Below, in pieces: positions 1-9,834 of a stretch of DNA of 64,000 nt (within the stretch, counting starts at the first letter, position 1; every line of letters starts with the position of its first letter). The translations under genes were made by a program, and so were the position numbers. A model generated the notes under the pieces. That model saw only the letters and a program-made list of their open reading frames with translations. It had not been told where the DNA came from and ran no database searches. The DNA lies in contig NZ_CP132335.1 of the NCBI RefSeq assembly GCF_030758295.1, positions 3,820,412 to 3,884,411 on the forward strand, given 5' to 3'. This stretch comes from Pararhizobium sp. IMCC21322. Its GTDB lineage: Bacteria > Pseudomonadota > Alphaproteobacteria > Rhizobiales > GCA-2746425.

Positions 1-641
1 GTAAATCCGGAAGCAAACATTGCGCGAATTTTGTCGAAGTCAAACAGGCTCTTCATAAGCGCCGTATAGTCCGACACCGGATCAACAATTTCAATTTCCA
101 TCGCGCCAAGTGTCTGCTTGCCGATCTGGCCGAGGACAATATCTGGTGCGCTCAGGGTTTTATAGGATTGCAGAGTCTTGGTCTGTTCCAGCATTGCATC
201 TGTCACACTTTCGGGTGCCGGGCCGCCATTTTGAATGTTGAATTTCAATCCAAAATCCTCATCAATCCCGCCCGGGTTATGGCTGGCCGACAGGATCAGC
301 CCACCATCTGTCTTGTTCAGGCGGATCAGATGAGACGCGGACGGCGTGGACAGCAATCCGTTCTGTCCAACGATAGCTTTGACAGCGCCATTGGCCGCGG
401 CCATCTTCAAAATTGTCTGGATTGCCTCGGCGTTGAAGTAACGCCCGTCACCACCAATCACAAACGTCTTGCCCTCAGCCCCCCCGATGGCATTGAAAAT
501 CGACTGGACAAAATTCTCCAGATAATGCGGCTCCATGAATATGCGAGTCTTCTTGCGAAGCCCGGAGGTGCCGGGTTTCTGGCCCTCAATCGGCTGTGTG
601 GACACAACATCAATGGTCACTGGATCAATGGTCACTGGCAT
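1..641 (-). CDS. pgm: Phosphoglucomutase, N-terminal part (cut by window edge)
   Basis: Interconverts glucose-1-phosphate and glucose-6-phosphate, linking glycogen to central metabolism. About 213 N-terminal residues are present and the rest lies beyond base 1. Visible are the substrate-loop GTSGLRKK near residues 24-31 and the active-site SASHNPGG, whose Ser120 carries the phosphate. The ATG at 641 is preceded by AGAAGGAGA. The start lies inside malQ, so the two genes overlap by 10 bp and are probably translationally coupled. It is the last visible gene of the glycogen operon. The first residues repeat PVTID twice because of a 15-bp duplication. Confidence 0.93.
   Translation of the reverse strand, partial: MPVTIDPVTIDVVSTQPIEGQKPGTSGLRKKTRIFMEPHYLENFVQSIFNAIGGAEGKTFVIGGDGRYFNAEAIQTILKMAAANGAVKAIVGQNGLLSTPSASHLIRLNKTDGGLILSASHNPGGIDEDFGLKFNIQNGGPAPESVTDAMLEQTKTLQSYKTLSAPDIVLGQIGKQTLGAMEIEIVDPVSDYTALMKSLFDFDKIRAMFASGF
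609..638. repeat. 15-bp perfect tandem duplication at the pgm start
   Basis: The 15-mer ATCAATGGTCACTGG occurs twice in direct succession (609-623 and 624-638). On the minus strand it encodes PVTID-PVTID right after the pgm start Met. The malQ stop codon lies within the copy nearer the pgm start. It looks like a slippage duplication that keeps the frame. Confidence 0.9.
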
Positions 642-2695
642 TCTCCTTCTGTGTGTTCGCCCGGCGCGCTGCGCGCACCATCTTTCATCAGTTTTGCAAT
701 TCTTAAAAGACTGTCATGCGTTTCCAGCGCTTCAACCGGAATCTTGCACCGGCGTCGCCAATTGGGATGTTCGTCAATCGTGCCGGGCAAATTTTGCGCC
801 TCAGCTTCTCCCAGCACGTCATCCAGTTGAACGGAGATCATGGCAATTTGCGAGCCCGCAAGTGCGCTGTGCACACACGCTTTCAAATGGTCGAATGAGC
901 GTTCATTGATGGCTTCATCGTCAGATGTACTCTGCCAGTCGCAAAGACCTGCGATTTCTTTTTGCCTTTGAGATTTTGCGTCCGACACACCGTTCGCGTC
1001 AATCCAGCCAAGCTTCTGCCACCAGTCTATATCGTGCCCTTCAAAATACCCTTTGAGGGTGGGCGTGTCGTGAGTTCCAAAACAGGCAAGACTGGCCGGG
1101 CGGAGTTTGTCGGGACGGTTGATCTGACCTGCTTGATTTTTTTCATACTGTAAAACCGAATAGCTATAGAGCCCGCGCGCGCGCATGGCCTCTCGAAAAC
1201 CATCAGGCACCAGCCCCAAATCCTCGCCGATGACCACTGTGCTGGCACGCTCCGCTTCAATGGCGACCACCGCCAGCAAGGATTCAAATGGCTGTTTTAT
1301 ATAGCCGCCGGGACTGCCATCATCCGGTATCCAGTAGCTGCGGTTCATCCCCAGCACATGGTCAATGCGCAGCACACCGCAGTGACGCATGGTCTGCGCC
1401 AAAATATCTCGCAGCGCCTGATAATTTGTATCCGCCAGCTTGCGCGGCGCAAACCCTGCCAGATCCCATTTTTGACCGGCAGGACTCAGGAAGTCAGGCG
1501 GTGCGCCAATGGAAACACCATCGGCCACTGTGTCCGTCTCGCACCATGTTTCCGCCGCCCCGCGCCTTGGCCCTACGGCAAGATCAAGATAAAGACCAAG
1601 CGCCATGCCACTGTCTCTGGATGCGTCTTGCGCCCGCGCTAATTGCGTAAATGCGATCCATTGCAGCCACTTGTGAAACCGCTTCGCGGTTTCCGGCACG
1701 TCTGCGCCGGAACGATCCGCCTGTTGTATCTCTAAGGGCCAATCACGCCAGTCAGCACCAAGAACGTCACTCAGGGCTTCAAAGCTGGCAAACCGATCCA
1801 ATGCCCTGCCCTGTTGCTGGCAAAACAGTTCAAAATCAGCTTTGGCAGAGGCCTCAGCCTCCGTCTCGAAGAGCTTGTATAATTCCTGCAACAGATTGCC
1901 ATGCGCACGATAATGCTGCTGATAGTCGATAACCGGGCCGGAAGAACCTGCATTGCCAGCATTTTGCAAAACAGCCAGCGCGGCCACACAAGTCTCCAAT
2001 CCGGGAATCTGATCTGCCGCAATATGCGCCGTGTTCAAAAATCCGCGGTGAGACGGTGAGTACGGACTGATCGTGTCACGCTCTGCCCAGCCGATAGAGT
2101 GAACAGGATTTATACCAAGGAACGCACCGCCCATACGGCCAATAGTAACAGCGGTACCGGCCAGATCCCGAAAATCTCCCAGCCCGCTCGTCTGGTCGGA
2201 ATGAAGGCCGTAAAGGGCTGTATTAAGGCCCCAGATGCGGGACTGCCCGGTTATGGTTTCAAGAGATGGCGCCCCGCGCGGAGCCGCAATCACACGGACT
2301 TGCTCGCGTGCCTTATCTGGCCCCAATAAAAGGGTGTGAATTCCGGAAACGAGCGGCGGAAGCCGGAAATCGGTGCCGGACCGACCTTCAAATGAAATCT
2401 CTTGCGCCCCTTCAAGACGCAGGCTCCATTCAACATTTTCTGGTAACGCAAAATGCGCAGGTTCCCCTGAAACCACAATCACTTCAACGGGGTAGTTGCG
2501 CGCTGCGCGCGCCTGTCTGATATCTTTCAGCGCAGACCGGATCATCGCACCATCATCAAGTTGCAGACCATTTGCCCGCAAGAGTGCCAGCTTAGTCTCT
2601 TTTGCTGTGAATTGCTGTTGCCCGCCAAGATCGACAAATTCCGGTAGAATGCCGAACAGTCTCGCCAACTCATTCAGGGCGTCATCAGCCGTCAC
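632..2695 (-). CDS. malQ: 4-alpha-glucanotransferase (amylomaltase, GH77)
   Basis: Transfers alpha-1,4-glucan segments between maltodextrins, recycling short chains left by debranching and phosphorolysis. The 687-residue protein has the GH77 catalytic set: Asp445 in RIDHVLG (nucleophile), Glu491 in IGEDLG (acid/base) and Asp543 in GTHDTPT. Length is normal for bacterial MalQ. The start is a GTG whose last bases overlap the glgX stop (GTGA, 4-bp overlap). It sits between glgX and pgm in the glycogen operon. Confidence 0.95.
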   Translation of the reverse strand: MTADDALNELARLFGILPEFVDLGGQQQFTAKETKLALLRANGLQLDDGAMIRSALKDIRQARAARNYPVEVIVVSGEPAHFALPENVEWSLRLEGAQEISFEGRSGTDFRLPPLVSGIHTLLLGPDKAREQVRVIAAPRGAPSLETITGQSRIWGLNTALYGLHSDQTSGLGDFRDLAGTAVTIGRMGGAFLGINPVHSIGWAERDTISPYSPSHRGFLNTAHIAADQIPGLETCVAALAVLQNAGNAGSSGPVIDYQQHYRAHGNLLQELYKLFETEAEASAKADFELFCQQQGRALDRFASFEALSDVLGADWRDWPLEIQQADRSGADVPETAKRFHKWLQWIAFTQLARAQDASRDSGMALGLYLDLAVGPRRGAAETWCETDTVADGVSIGAPPDFLSPAGQKWDLAGFAPRKLADTNYQALRDILAQTMRHCGVLRIDHVLGMNRSYWIPDDGSPGGYIKQPFESLLAVVAIEAERASTVVIGEDLGLVPDGFREAMRARGLYSYSVLQYEKNQAGQINRPDKLRPASLACFGTHDTPTLKGYFEGHDIDWWQKLGWIDANGVSDAKSQRQKEIAGLCDWQSTSDDEAINERSFDHLKACVHSALAGSQIAMISVQLDDVLGEAEAQNLPGTIDEHPNWRRRCKIPVEALETHDSLLRIAKLMKDGARSAPGEHTEGECQ

Positions 2696-4791
2696 CAGGA
2701 GCCCTCATTGGGTTTGGCAACCAGGGCGATAACAGACCGTCCTTCGCAGGCAATGGTCCGATCCTTCGCCTGACAGTATGGAAACACATCAAGGGCTGCC
2801 GTATCTATAGCGCAGACCCAATGCTGCCCCTCTGGTGTCTCCGGCAAAGTCACTTCACTGGGCTCATCTTCGCGATTGAAAATCAGCAATACGACGTCGC
2901 CATCGCTTTCCGTAGGTGGAGCTTCCGCAGAGCATCGCAACGTCAGGCAGAATTGCGATAGTCCGGGGTCCCGCCATTGCAGCGGCGCACCATGAAAATT
3001 AGTCCACTCCACATCGGGATATCCGTCCTTGGAACGAGTGGCACCATGCAGGAAACGATTTTGCCGCAAGCATTTATGGTCACGACGAAACTGCGACAAC
3101 TCACGTGCAAAATCGAGCAACTCCGTATCAGTTTTGCTCCAGTTGATCCAGCCGATCGCATTGTCCTGACAATAGGCATTGTTGTTGCCTTGCTGAGAAT
3201 TTCCGATTTCATCACCCGCCAAAAGCATGGGTGTGCCCTGTGACAGAAACAGGGTTGCCAGCATATTTCTCTGCCGCTTGGCGCGCCGCTTGCGGATGAG
3301 CTCATCATCCGTTTCACCCTCGACACCACAATTATCACTCAGATTTGCATGATGGCCATCGGCGCCATCCTCGCCATTGGCAAGATTATGCCGTTCATTG
3401 TAGCGGGTGACATCGGCCAGCGTGAAACCATCATGTGACGTGACGAAATTCAGCGACGCCCATGCTCTGCGTCCATCCTTGTCAAACTCACCGGCAGAGC
3501 CAAGCAAGCGTGCACCCAGTTCCTGAGCACTGTGCTTGTCTCCACGCCAGAAACGACGGACCGTATCGCGAAAGCCGTCATTCCACTCTGAAAACTCCGA
3601 AGGGAATTGGCCAAGACGGTAACCACCGGGACCAATGTCCCAGGGCTCTGCGATCAATCGCACATCCGACAGGACCGGGTCCTGTCGCAGCGCATCAAAG
3701 AAACCGCCCCTGCGATCAAAACCATGATCCTCACGCGCCAGTGTGGTTGCCAGATCAAAGCGAAACCCGTCAACGCCCATCTGCTGAACCCAGAAACGCA
3801 GACTGTCCATCACCATGCGCAGCACAAGGGGATGCGCCACATTCACCGTGTTGCCGCAGCCGGTATCGTTGACATAATAACGCGGCTGACCGGAAATCAG
3901 CCGATAATAGGAAGCATTGTCGAGGCCGCGATAGCAAAGTGTCGGCCCACGATGATCACCTTCTGCAGTGTGGTTATAGACAACATCCAGAATGACTTTG
4001 ATGCCATGGGCATGGAATTTCCGCACCATGTTGCGAAAGCCCAACAGCCCCTGAGGACCAAAATAACGTGGCTCCGGCGCAAAAAACCCGATGGTATTAT
4101 AGCCCCAGTAATTGCGCAGACCCCGAGCCACCAAAAACCCGTCATCGAGGAAGGAATGAACCGGCAGCAACTCAATTGCCGTCACACCAAGCTTTTGCAA
4201 ATGCTCAAGCATGGGCTCCGAGGCAAGCCCTTCATACGTGCCCTTCACGCTTTGCGGTACCGCCGGGTGCTCCTGTGTCAGACCCTTCACATGAGCCTCA
4301 TAGATCAGCGCATCTTCCCAGTCACAATCAGGCCGCTCTTCAATCCGCCTGAACAATTCAGGATCTGAGACAACCGATTTTGGAACAAAAGGCGCGCTGT
4401 CATTGGCATCAAATGACAGATCCAGCTTGGGCGATTTGGGATCGTAACCCAGTGTCACGGAACTGTTGGTCCAGTCGCCCCTCAATTCGCGCGCATAGGG
4501 GTCCAGCAGAAGTTTGTTGGGATTGAACCTGTGCCCCTGCTCCGGTGCATAGGTGCCGTGCGCCCGAAACCCGTAAAGGGTGCCGGGTGACAGCCCCGGC
4601 GCATAACCATGCCACACATGACCTGTACGCTCCGGAAGCGGAACACGCGCAGTTTCGACCGCGCCACCTTCTGAAAAAATACACAAATCCATTTGCGTGG
4701 CATTGGCCGAGAACACGGCAAAGTTCGTGCCATTGCCATCATGTCGCGCACCAAGATGGTTCGGCGATCCTGCAAGAAGTTCAATCGTCAT
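2692..4791 (-). CDS. glgX: Glycogen debranching enzyme GlgX (GH13)
   Basis: Hydrolyses alpha-1,6 branch points of phosphorylase-limited glycogen. The 699-residue protein has an N-terminal CBM48-like domain (about residues 10-95) and a GH13 barrel with Asp346 in GFRFDLA (nucleophile), Glu382 in IAEPWD (acid/base) and Asp454 in TSHDGFT. The start MTIELLAGSP matches the family beginning. It lies 12 bp after glgA and overlaps malQ by 4 bp, so it is in the middle of the operon. Confidence 0.95.
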   Translation of the reverse strand: MTIELLAGSPNHLGARHDGNGTNFAVFSANATQMDLCIFSEGGAVETARVPLPERTGHVWHGYAPGLSPGTLYGFRAHGTYAPEQGHRFNPNKLLLDPYARELRGDWTNSSVTLGYDPKSPKLDLSFDANDSAPFVPKSVVSDPELFRRIEERPDCDWEDALIYEAHVKGLTQEHPAVPQSVKGTYEGLASEPMLEHLQKLGVTAIELLPVHSFLDDGFLVARGLRNYWGYNTIGFFAPEPRYFGPQGLLGFRNMVRKFHAHGIKVILDVVYNHTAEGDHRGPTLCYRGLDNASYYRLISGQPRYYVNDTGCGNTVNVAHPLVLRMVMDSLRFWVQQMGVDGFRFDLATTLAREDHGFDRRGGFFDALRQDPVLSDVRLIAEPWDIGPGGYRLGQFPSEFSEWNDGFRDTVRRFWRGDKHSAQELGARLLGSAGEFDKDGRRAWASLNFVTSHDGFTLADVTRYNERHNLANGEDGADGHHANLSDNCGVEGETDDELIRKRRAKRQRNMLATLFLSQGTPMLLAGDEIGNSQQGNNNAYCQDNAIGWINWSKTDTELLDFARELSQFRRDHKCLRQNRFLHGATRSKDGYPDVEWTNFHGAPLQWRDPGLSQFCLTLRCSAEAPPTESDGDVVLLIFNREDEPSEVTLPETPEGQHWVCAIDTAALDVFPYCQAKDRTIACEGRSVIALVAKPNEGSW

Positions 4792-4803
4792 ATTCAGATT
4801 TCT

Positions 4804-6261
4804 TTACTCAAAATCGGCAAGCTCTTTGTACAGATCATAGTAGACTGACGCAGAGCGATCCCAACCCACCGGATACTTCATTGCGGCCAGCACCATCTGT
4901 TTCCAGACCGCCTGATCTGCAAACAGATCGCAGGTTCGGTGAATGGCATCGGCCAGTTGATCCGCATTGATCGGAGAAAATACAACACCGGTCGCACGTT
5001 TTGATTTCAGATTTGCAGCATTAGCGTCCACGACTGTATCCGCTAACCCACCCGTCTTTGCGACAACCGGCAATGTACCATAGCGTACACCATATAATTG
5101 TGTCAGTCCGCAAGGTTCAAAACGCGAGGGAACCAGAATAGCATCACTGCCTCCCTGCAACACATGCGACAGTTTTTCATCATAGCCGATAATCACGCCA
5201 ACAGACCCGGCATAATCTTTAGCGGCCTTGGTAAAACCGGCCTCAAGGTCCTTGTCGCCAGATCCCAGAAGAGCCAGCCGAGCGCCACGCCCAATCAGGA
5301 CCGGCAACGCTTCCAGCAGCAGATCAAGACCTTTTTGCGATGTCAGGCGGCTGACCACGCAAAATAGCGGCGCCGTTGGGTTGGAAGTCAGCCCAAAGCG
5401 CCGCTCAATAGCCTCACGGTTTTTCAGGCGGCGCTTCAGACTGCGCGTGGAGTAAGGTGCCACAAGGTCGGCGTCTGTCTGTGGGTTCCAGACCTCCAGA
5501 TCTATCCCGTTGAGAATACCGCACAGATCCTGCTGACGGGCCTGCAGCAAACCTTCCAGTCCCATGCCGAATTCCGGCGTCAGCAGCTCATATGCATAGG
5601 TCGGGCTCACAGTTGTGATCTTGTCACTGAGCGCAATGCCAGCTTTGAGGAAACCCAGTTTTCCATAATATTCAATGGCTTCTGAATGAAACAATTCATC
5701 CGAGAGGCCAAGATCAGAGCAGACAGACCTGTCGAAAAGGCCCTGAAACGCGATGTTGTGGATTGTCATCACGCAACGCGGCACGGTCACGCCAACACCT
5801 TCCATCTGTTCTTGTTTGAGATAGGCCGGTATCAGCCCGGCCTGCCAATCATGCGCGTTGATGACATCCGGTTTCCAGCCTTTGATACCATTCAGGCCAA
5901 TTCTGGAAGCAACGAAAGACAGCGCTCCAAACCGAAAATGATTATCCGGCCAATCTATGCCTTTAGCATTGAGGTAGATACTGCCGGGACGGTCATACAG
6001 ATGCGGAGCATCCAGCAGCAACATGTTGAGACCTTCGGCATGGACCGACACAATGCGTGCCGGCCCGCCAAAAAGGTCGGGATATTCCTCAACCACGTCG
6101 CCCGAAGCAAGAACTTTGGCCAGAGCCGGATAGGCCGGCAGCAGAACTCTTACATCAACCCCATGGTTCTCAAGAACCTTGGGGACAGCACCAATCACAT
6201 CTGCCAGACCACCGGTCTTGACGAATGGCGCACATTCGGAGGCGACGAACAGAACATCCAT
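4804..6261 (-). CDS. glgA: Glycogen synthase (ADP-glucose, GT5)
   Basis: Extends alpha-1,4-glucan chains from ADP-glucose. The N-terminus reads MDVLFVASECAPFVKTGGL, containing the KTGGL nucleotide-sugar motif. The C-terminal half has RFEPCGL and a second KTGGL-like loop, typical of GT5 enzymes. I chose the ATG at 6261, one base after the glgC stop. A TTG at 6282 would add seven residues and overlap glgC, but the family normally starts at MDVLFVASE-like sequence. The resulting 485 residues is the normal length. Translation is likely coupled to glgC. Confidence 0.95.
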   Translation of the reverse strand: MDVLFVASECAPFVKTGGLADVIGAVPKVLENHGVDVRVLLPAYPALAKVLASGDVVEEYPDLFGGPARIVSVHAEGLNMLLLDAPHLYDRPGSIYLNAKGIDWPDNHFRFGALSFVASRIGLNGIKGWKPDVINAHDWQAGLIPAYLKQEQMEGVGVTVPRCVMTIHNIAFQGLFDRSVCSDLGLSDELFHSEAIEYYGKLGFLKAGIALSDKITTVSPTYAYELLTPEFGMGLEGLLQARQQDLCGILNGIDLEVWNPQTDADLVAPYSTRSLKRRLKNREAIERRFGLTSNPTAPLFCVVSRLTSQKGLDLLLEALPVLIGRGARLALLGSGDKDLEAGFTKAAKDYAGSVGVIIGYDEKLSHVLQGGSDAILVPSRFEPCGLTQLYGVRYGTLPVVAKTGGLADTVVDANAANLKSKRATGVVFSPINADQLADAIHRTCDLFADQAVWKQMVLAAMKYPVGWDRSASVYYDLYKELADFE

Positions 6262-6262
6262 A

Positions 6263-7522
6263 TTACAGATCAAGCCTGTCAATCATTGGCTGGGTGATCA
6301 GGCAGACACCACCCTCTGAGCGGCGGAACCGTTTTGCATCAAGCTCCACGTCTTCTCCGACAACCAGTCCTTCGGGAATGGAGACACCTCGATCGACCAC
6401 AACATTAGTCAGTTGTGCATTGCGACCGATATTGGCGTAAGGCAGAACAACAACACCATCCAGCCTGGAATAGGAATGAGTTTTGACCCCTGTGAACAAC
6501 AGGCAGCGATTCAACTGTGAGCCGGAGACCACACAACCGCCCGACACCATGGACGAGAGTGCAAAGCCTTTGCGACCCTCTTCATTGTGAATGAATTTGG
6601 CAGAAGGCACCAGTTCTGAATACGTCCAGATCGGCCATGAATTGTCATACAAATCAAGCTCTGGCGTGAAATCCGTCAGATCAATATTGGCCTGCCAGAA
6701 AGCATCCACCGTTCCCACATCGCGCCAGTAAGGCATCGTCTGATTGGCGCTTCGCACACATGAGCGGCTGAATGGATGCGCAACCGCTTTTCCACCTTTC
6801 ACGACAGATGGAATGATATCCTTGCCGAAATCATTGCTGGAGTCCGGATTTTCCGCATCCTTGCGCAGCAGATCAAACAAGAACTCTGTTTCAAAGACAT
6901 AGATACCCATGCTGGCAAGCGCCATATCGGGATGTCCGGGCATTGCGGGGGGATCTTCCGGTTTTTCGACAAAATCCAGAATGACATCATTGTCATCCAC
7001 ATGCATGACGCCAAAGCCACGGGCTTCCATACGCGGAACTTCAATACAGCCAACCGTCACATCTGCACCGCTCTCGACATGATGTTTGACCATCAGCGAA
7101 TAATCCTGCTTGTAGATGTGATCCCCTGCCAGAATGATCATGTATTTCGGCGCATAGCTCTCGATAATATCGATGTTCTGGGTCACAGCATCAGCTGTGC
7201 CCTTGTACCAGTTTTCCTGATCAAGGCGTTGAGATGCTGGCAGGATATCGAGGGATTCATTGCGCTCGGCACGAAAAAAGCTCCAGCCACGCTGCAAATG
7301 GCGGATAAGACTATGGGCCTTGTACTGGGTCGCAACGCCAAGACGCCGCATGCCCGAATTGACCGCATTGGACAATGCAAAATCGATGATACGCCCCTTG
7401 CCACCAAAATAAACAGCCGGTTTTGCCCGACGTTCCGTCAGTTCCTGCAAGCGACTGCCGCGTCCGCCTGCCAAAACAAACGCCATGGTCTGTTGCGCCA
7501 GTCTTTGGGATTCATTGTCCAT
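6263..7522 (-). CDS. glgC: Glucose-1-phosphate adenylyltransferase (ADP-glucose pyrophosphorylase)
   Basis: Makes ADP-glucose from ATP and glucose-1-phosphate, the committed and usually allosterically controlled step of glycogen synthesis. The N-terminal nucleotidyltransferase domain shows [12 protein letters not shown] with following Arg and Lys, and GTADAV. The C-terminal part is a left-handed beta-helix (GVKTHSYS...GRNAQL...GVSIPEGL). The ATG at 7522 is preferred over an upstream GTG at 7537, because the GGAGGAG between them is a strong ribosome-binding site placed for the ATG. The product is 419 residues. Confidence 0.95.
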   Translation of the reverse strand: MDNESQRLAQQTMAFVLAGGRGSRLQELTERRAKPAVYFGGKGRIIDFALSNAVNSGMRRLGVATQYKAHSLIRHLQRGWSFFRAERNESLDILPASQRLDQENWYKGTADAVTQNIDIIESYAPKYMIILAGDHIYKQDYSLMVKHHVESGADVTVGCIEVPRMEARGFGVMHVDDNDVILDFVEKPEDPPAMPGHPDMALASMGIYVFETEFLFDLLRKDAENPDSSNDFGKDIIPSVVKGGKAVAHPFSRSCVRSANQTMPYWRDVGTVDAFWQANIDLTDFTPELDLYDNSWPIWTYSELVPSAKFIHNEEGRKGFALSSMVSGGCVVSGSQLNRCLLFTGVKTHSYSRLDGVVVLPYANIGRNAQLTNVVVDRGVSIPEGLVVGEDVELDAKRFRRSEGGVCLITQPMIDRLDL

Positions 7523-7599
7523 TTTGTGCTCCTCCACTTTTTGATCTTCGTGTTTTCAAGGGTCTGAACCCAACTCAATCTCCCAACCGGGTTCAGACG

Positions 7600-9801
7600 C
7601 TAGCTTCGTTCAAGTTCAAAGAATATGGTTGTCAAAGGCGGTATCGTAATGCTGATGGAATGTGCTTGCCCGGACGTGCCAATCGGTTCGGAAACCACGC
7701 CGCCAAGATTGCCGCGATCTCCACCACCATAATGACGTGAATCCGAATTGAGCTTCTCAATCCATCGCCCTTCATTTGGAATCCCCACACGGCGCGCGCT
7801 GCGCTCGACCGGTGTGAAATTGGACACCACCAATACAGGCTGCGACGCATCCTCGCCACGGCGCACCCAGACGAACAGGGATTCTTCAGCAGCGTCGCCT
7901 TCCATCCATTCAAACCCGTCTGGTTTGCAGTCCTTCTGGTAGAGCGACGGGCTCTGAGTATAAAGCGCGTTCAGATCGCGAATGAGGTTCTGGATCCCTT
8001 GATGCCCCGGATCATCGAGAAGATGCCAATCCAGGCTGGTATTGTGGTTCCATTCCTGACTCTGGGCGAATTCATTGCCCATAAAGAGCAGCTTCTTGCC
8101 CGGATGCCCCCACATGAACCCGTAATAAGCGCGCAAATTGGCAAAACGCTCTGACAGATCCCCCGGCATTTTGGACAGAAGCGAACCCTTGCCATGCACC
8201 ACTTCATCATGACTGATGGGCAGGACAAAGTTCTCGCTGAAAGCGTAGTGCAGACCAAACGTCATCTTGTGATGATGGTATTTTCGGTGGATCGGGTCTT
8301 CTGACATGTAGGTCAGCGTGTCGTTCATCCAGCCCATGTTCCATTTGAAACCAAAGCCGAGACCACCATAATTGGTGGGTGCGCTGACACCGGGAAATGC
8401 TGTCGATTCTTCCGCGATGGTCATGATTCCGGGAATTGCGCCATAAGCGGTTTCATTCATGACTTTCAGGAAATCAATCGCTTCAAGGTTTTCACGGCCG
8501 CCATGCACATTTGGCACCCATTCGCCTTCCTTGCGCGAATAATCCCGATACAGCATGGACGCAACGGCATCCACCCGCAAACCATCAATATGGTGCTCCG
8601 TCAGCCAGTAAGCTGCATTCGCTACCAGATAATTTCTGACTTCAAGCCGGCCATAATTGAACAGCAGCGTATTCCAGTCGGGGTGAAACCCTTCGCGGCG
8701 ATCCGCGTGTTCGTAAAGTGCGGTTCCGTCGAACTGGCCAAGACCATGCTCATCTTCCGGGAAGTGACCGGGAACCCAATCAAGAATAATGCCGATATCC
8801 GCCGCATGGCAGGCTTCCACAAAAGCGCGGAACTCTTCCAAAGTGCCGTGGCGAACGGTAGGCGCAAAAAGACCAATCGGCTGATAGCCCCAGGATCCGT
8901 CGAATGGAAACTCGGTGATCGGCATCAGCTCAATATGGGTAAAGCCCATATCCTTGACATAATCGACCAGCTGAACGGCGTGCTCATAATAGGAAAGCGG
9001 TCTGTTTTCCTCTTCCGGCACGCGCCGCCAGGACCCCAGATGCACTTCGTAAATGGAAATTGGCTGATCTATGGAATGGCGCATCTCGCGCTTTGACATC
9101 CAGCCCTTGTCTGCCCATTCATGGCCATCAAGCGCCCGCACAATCGATGCCGTTTTCGGGGCATGTTCAGAACCAAATCCAAACGGGTCGGCTTTCTGGG
9201 GCAGAAGCTGCCCGTGACTGTCCATCAATTCAAACTTGTAGGGTTGCCCGTCGCCAATGCCGGGCACAAATATTTCCCAAACACCGCTTTGCCCGCAACG
9301 GCGCAGAACATGGGTCCTGCCGTCCCATCCATTGAAATTTCCAACCACGGACACACGGCTTGCATTGGGTGCCCAAACTCCAAAATGAGTTCCCGCCACC
9401 CCTTCATGGGTCATGACATGAGCGCCCAGCGCATCCCAAAGACGGGTGTGGCTGCCTTCATTGAAGAAATAAAGGTCCTGCTCGCCCAGGACCGGCCCGA
9501 ACCTGTATGGGTCATCACTCACCCATACATGCCCGGCCTTCGTGAAACGCAGACGGTATTCAAAACGGCCTGTACGCTTCGGAACGACGCCCGAGAAAAC
9601 GCCATCGGGACTGCCTTGCGGGGCCAACGCGACAAGCTTTGTAAGCCCGTCTGAATCCAGAACATCAACAGCGTCTGCACCCGGCATGAACACACGGACA
9701 ACCATTTGCCCTTCATGTGAATGCAGACCAAGCACCGAAAACACATCACCATGTGTTCCAGAGGCAACTGCGCGGATTTCGTCCGGATTTATATCAATCA
9801 T
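7600..9801 (-). CDS. glgB: 1,4-alpha-glucan branching enzyme (GH13)
   Basis: Introduces alpha-1,6 branches into glycogen. The 733-residue protein has N-terminal beta-sandwich domains (THFGVWAPNASRVSVVGNFNGWD is the CBM48 signature) and a GH13 barrel with RVDAVASMLYRDYSR (nucleophile Asp), TIAEESTAFP (acid/base Glu) and PISHDEVVHGKGSL. Length and architecture are typical of the long proteobacterial GlgB. It lies 33 bp after glgP and 77 bp before glgC. Confidence 0.96.
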   Translation of the reverse strand: MIDINPDEIRAVASGTHGDVFSVLGLHSHEGQMVVRVFMPGADAVDVLDSDGLTKLVALAPQGSPDGVFSGVVPKRTGRFEYRLRFTKAGHVWVSDDPYRFGPVLGEQDLYFFNEGSHTRLWDALGAHVMTHEGVAGTHFGVWAPNASRVSVVGNFNGWDGRTHVLRRCGQSGVWEIFVPGIGDGQPYKFELMDSHGQLLPQKADPFGFGSEHAPKTASIVRALDGHEWADKGWMSKREMRHSIDQPISIYEVHLGSWRRVPEEENRPLSYYEHAVQLVDYVKDMGFTHIELMPITEFPFDGSWGYQPIGLFAPTVRHGTLEEFRAFVEACHAADIGIILDWVPGHFPEDEHGLGQFDGTALYEHADRREGFHPDWNTLLFNYGRLEVRNYLVANAAYWLTEHHIDGLRVDAVASMLYRDYSRKEGEWVPNVHGGRENLEAIDFLKVMNETAYGAIPGIMTIAEESTAFPGVSAPTNYGGLGFGFKWNMGWMNDTLTYMSEDPIHRKYHHHKMTFGLHYAFSENFVLPISHDEVVHGKGSLLSKMPGDLSERFANLRAYYGFMWGHPGKKLLFMGNEFAQSQEWNHNTSLDWHLLDDPGHQGIQNLIRDLNALYTQSPSLYQKDCKPDGFEWMEGDAAEESLFVWVRRGEDASQPVLVVSNFTPVERSARRVGIPNEGRWIEKLNSDSRHYGGGDRGNLGGVVSEPIGTSGQAHSISITIPPLTTIFFELERS

Positions 9802-9834
9802 TTCCTGCCCTAAAGCGCGCTCTGTTCAGGGTCT

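Noticed and set aside
663-2511. GCGCGCTGCGCGC palindromes at two places in malQ
   Set aside because: Both fall on alanine/arginine codons of the malQ coding sequence, and nothing suggests a shared regulatory role.
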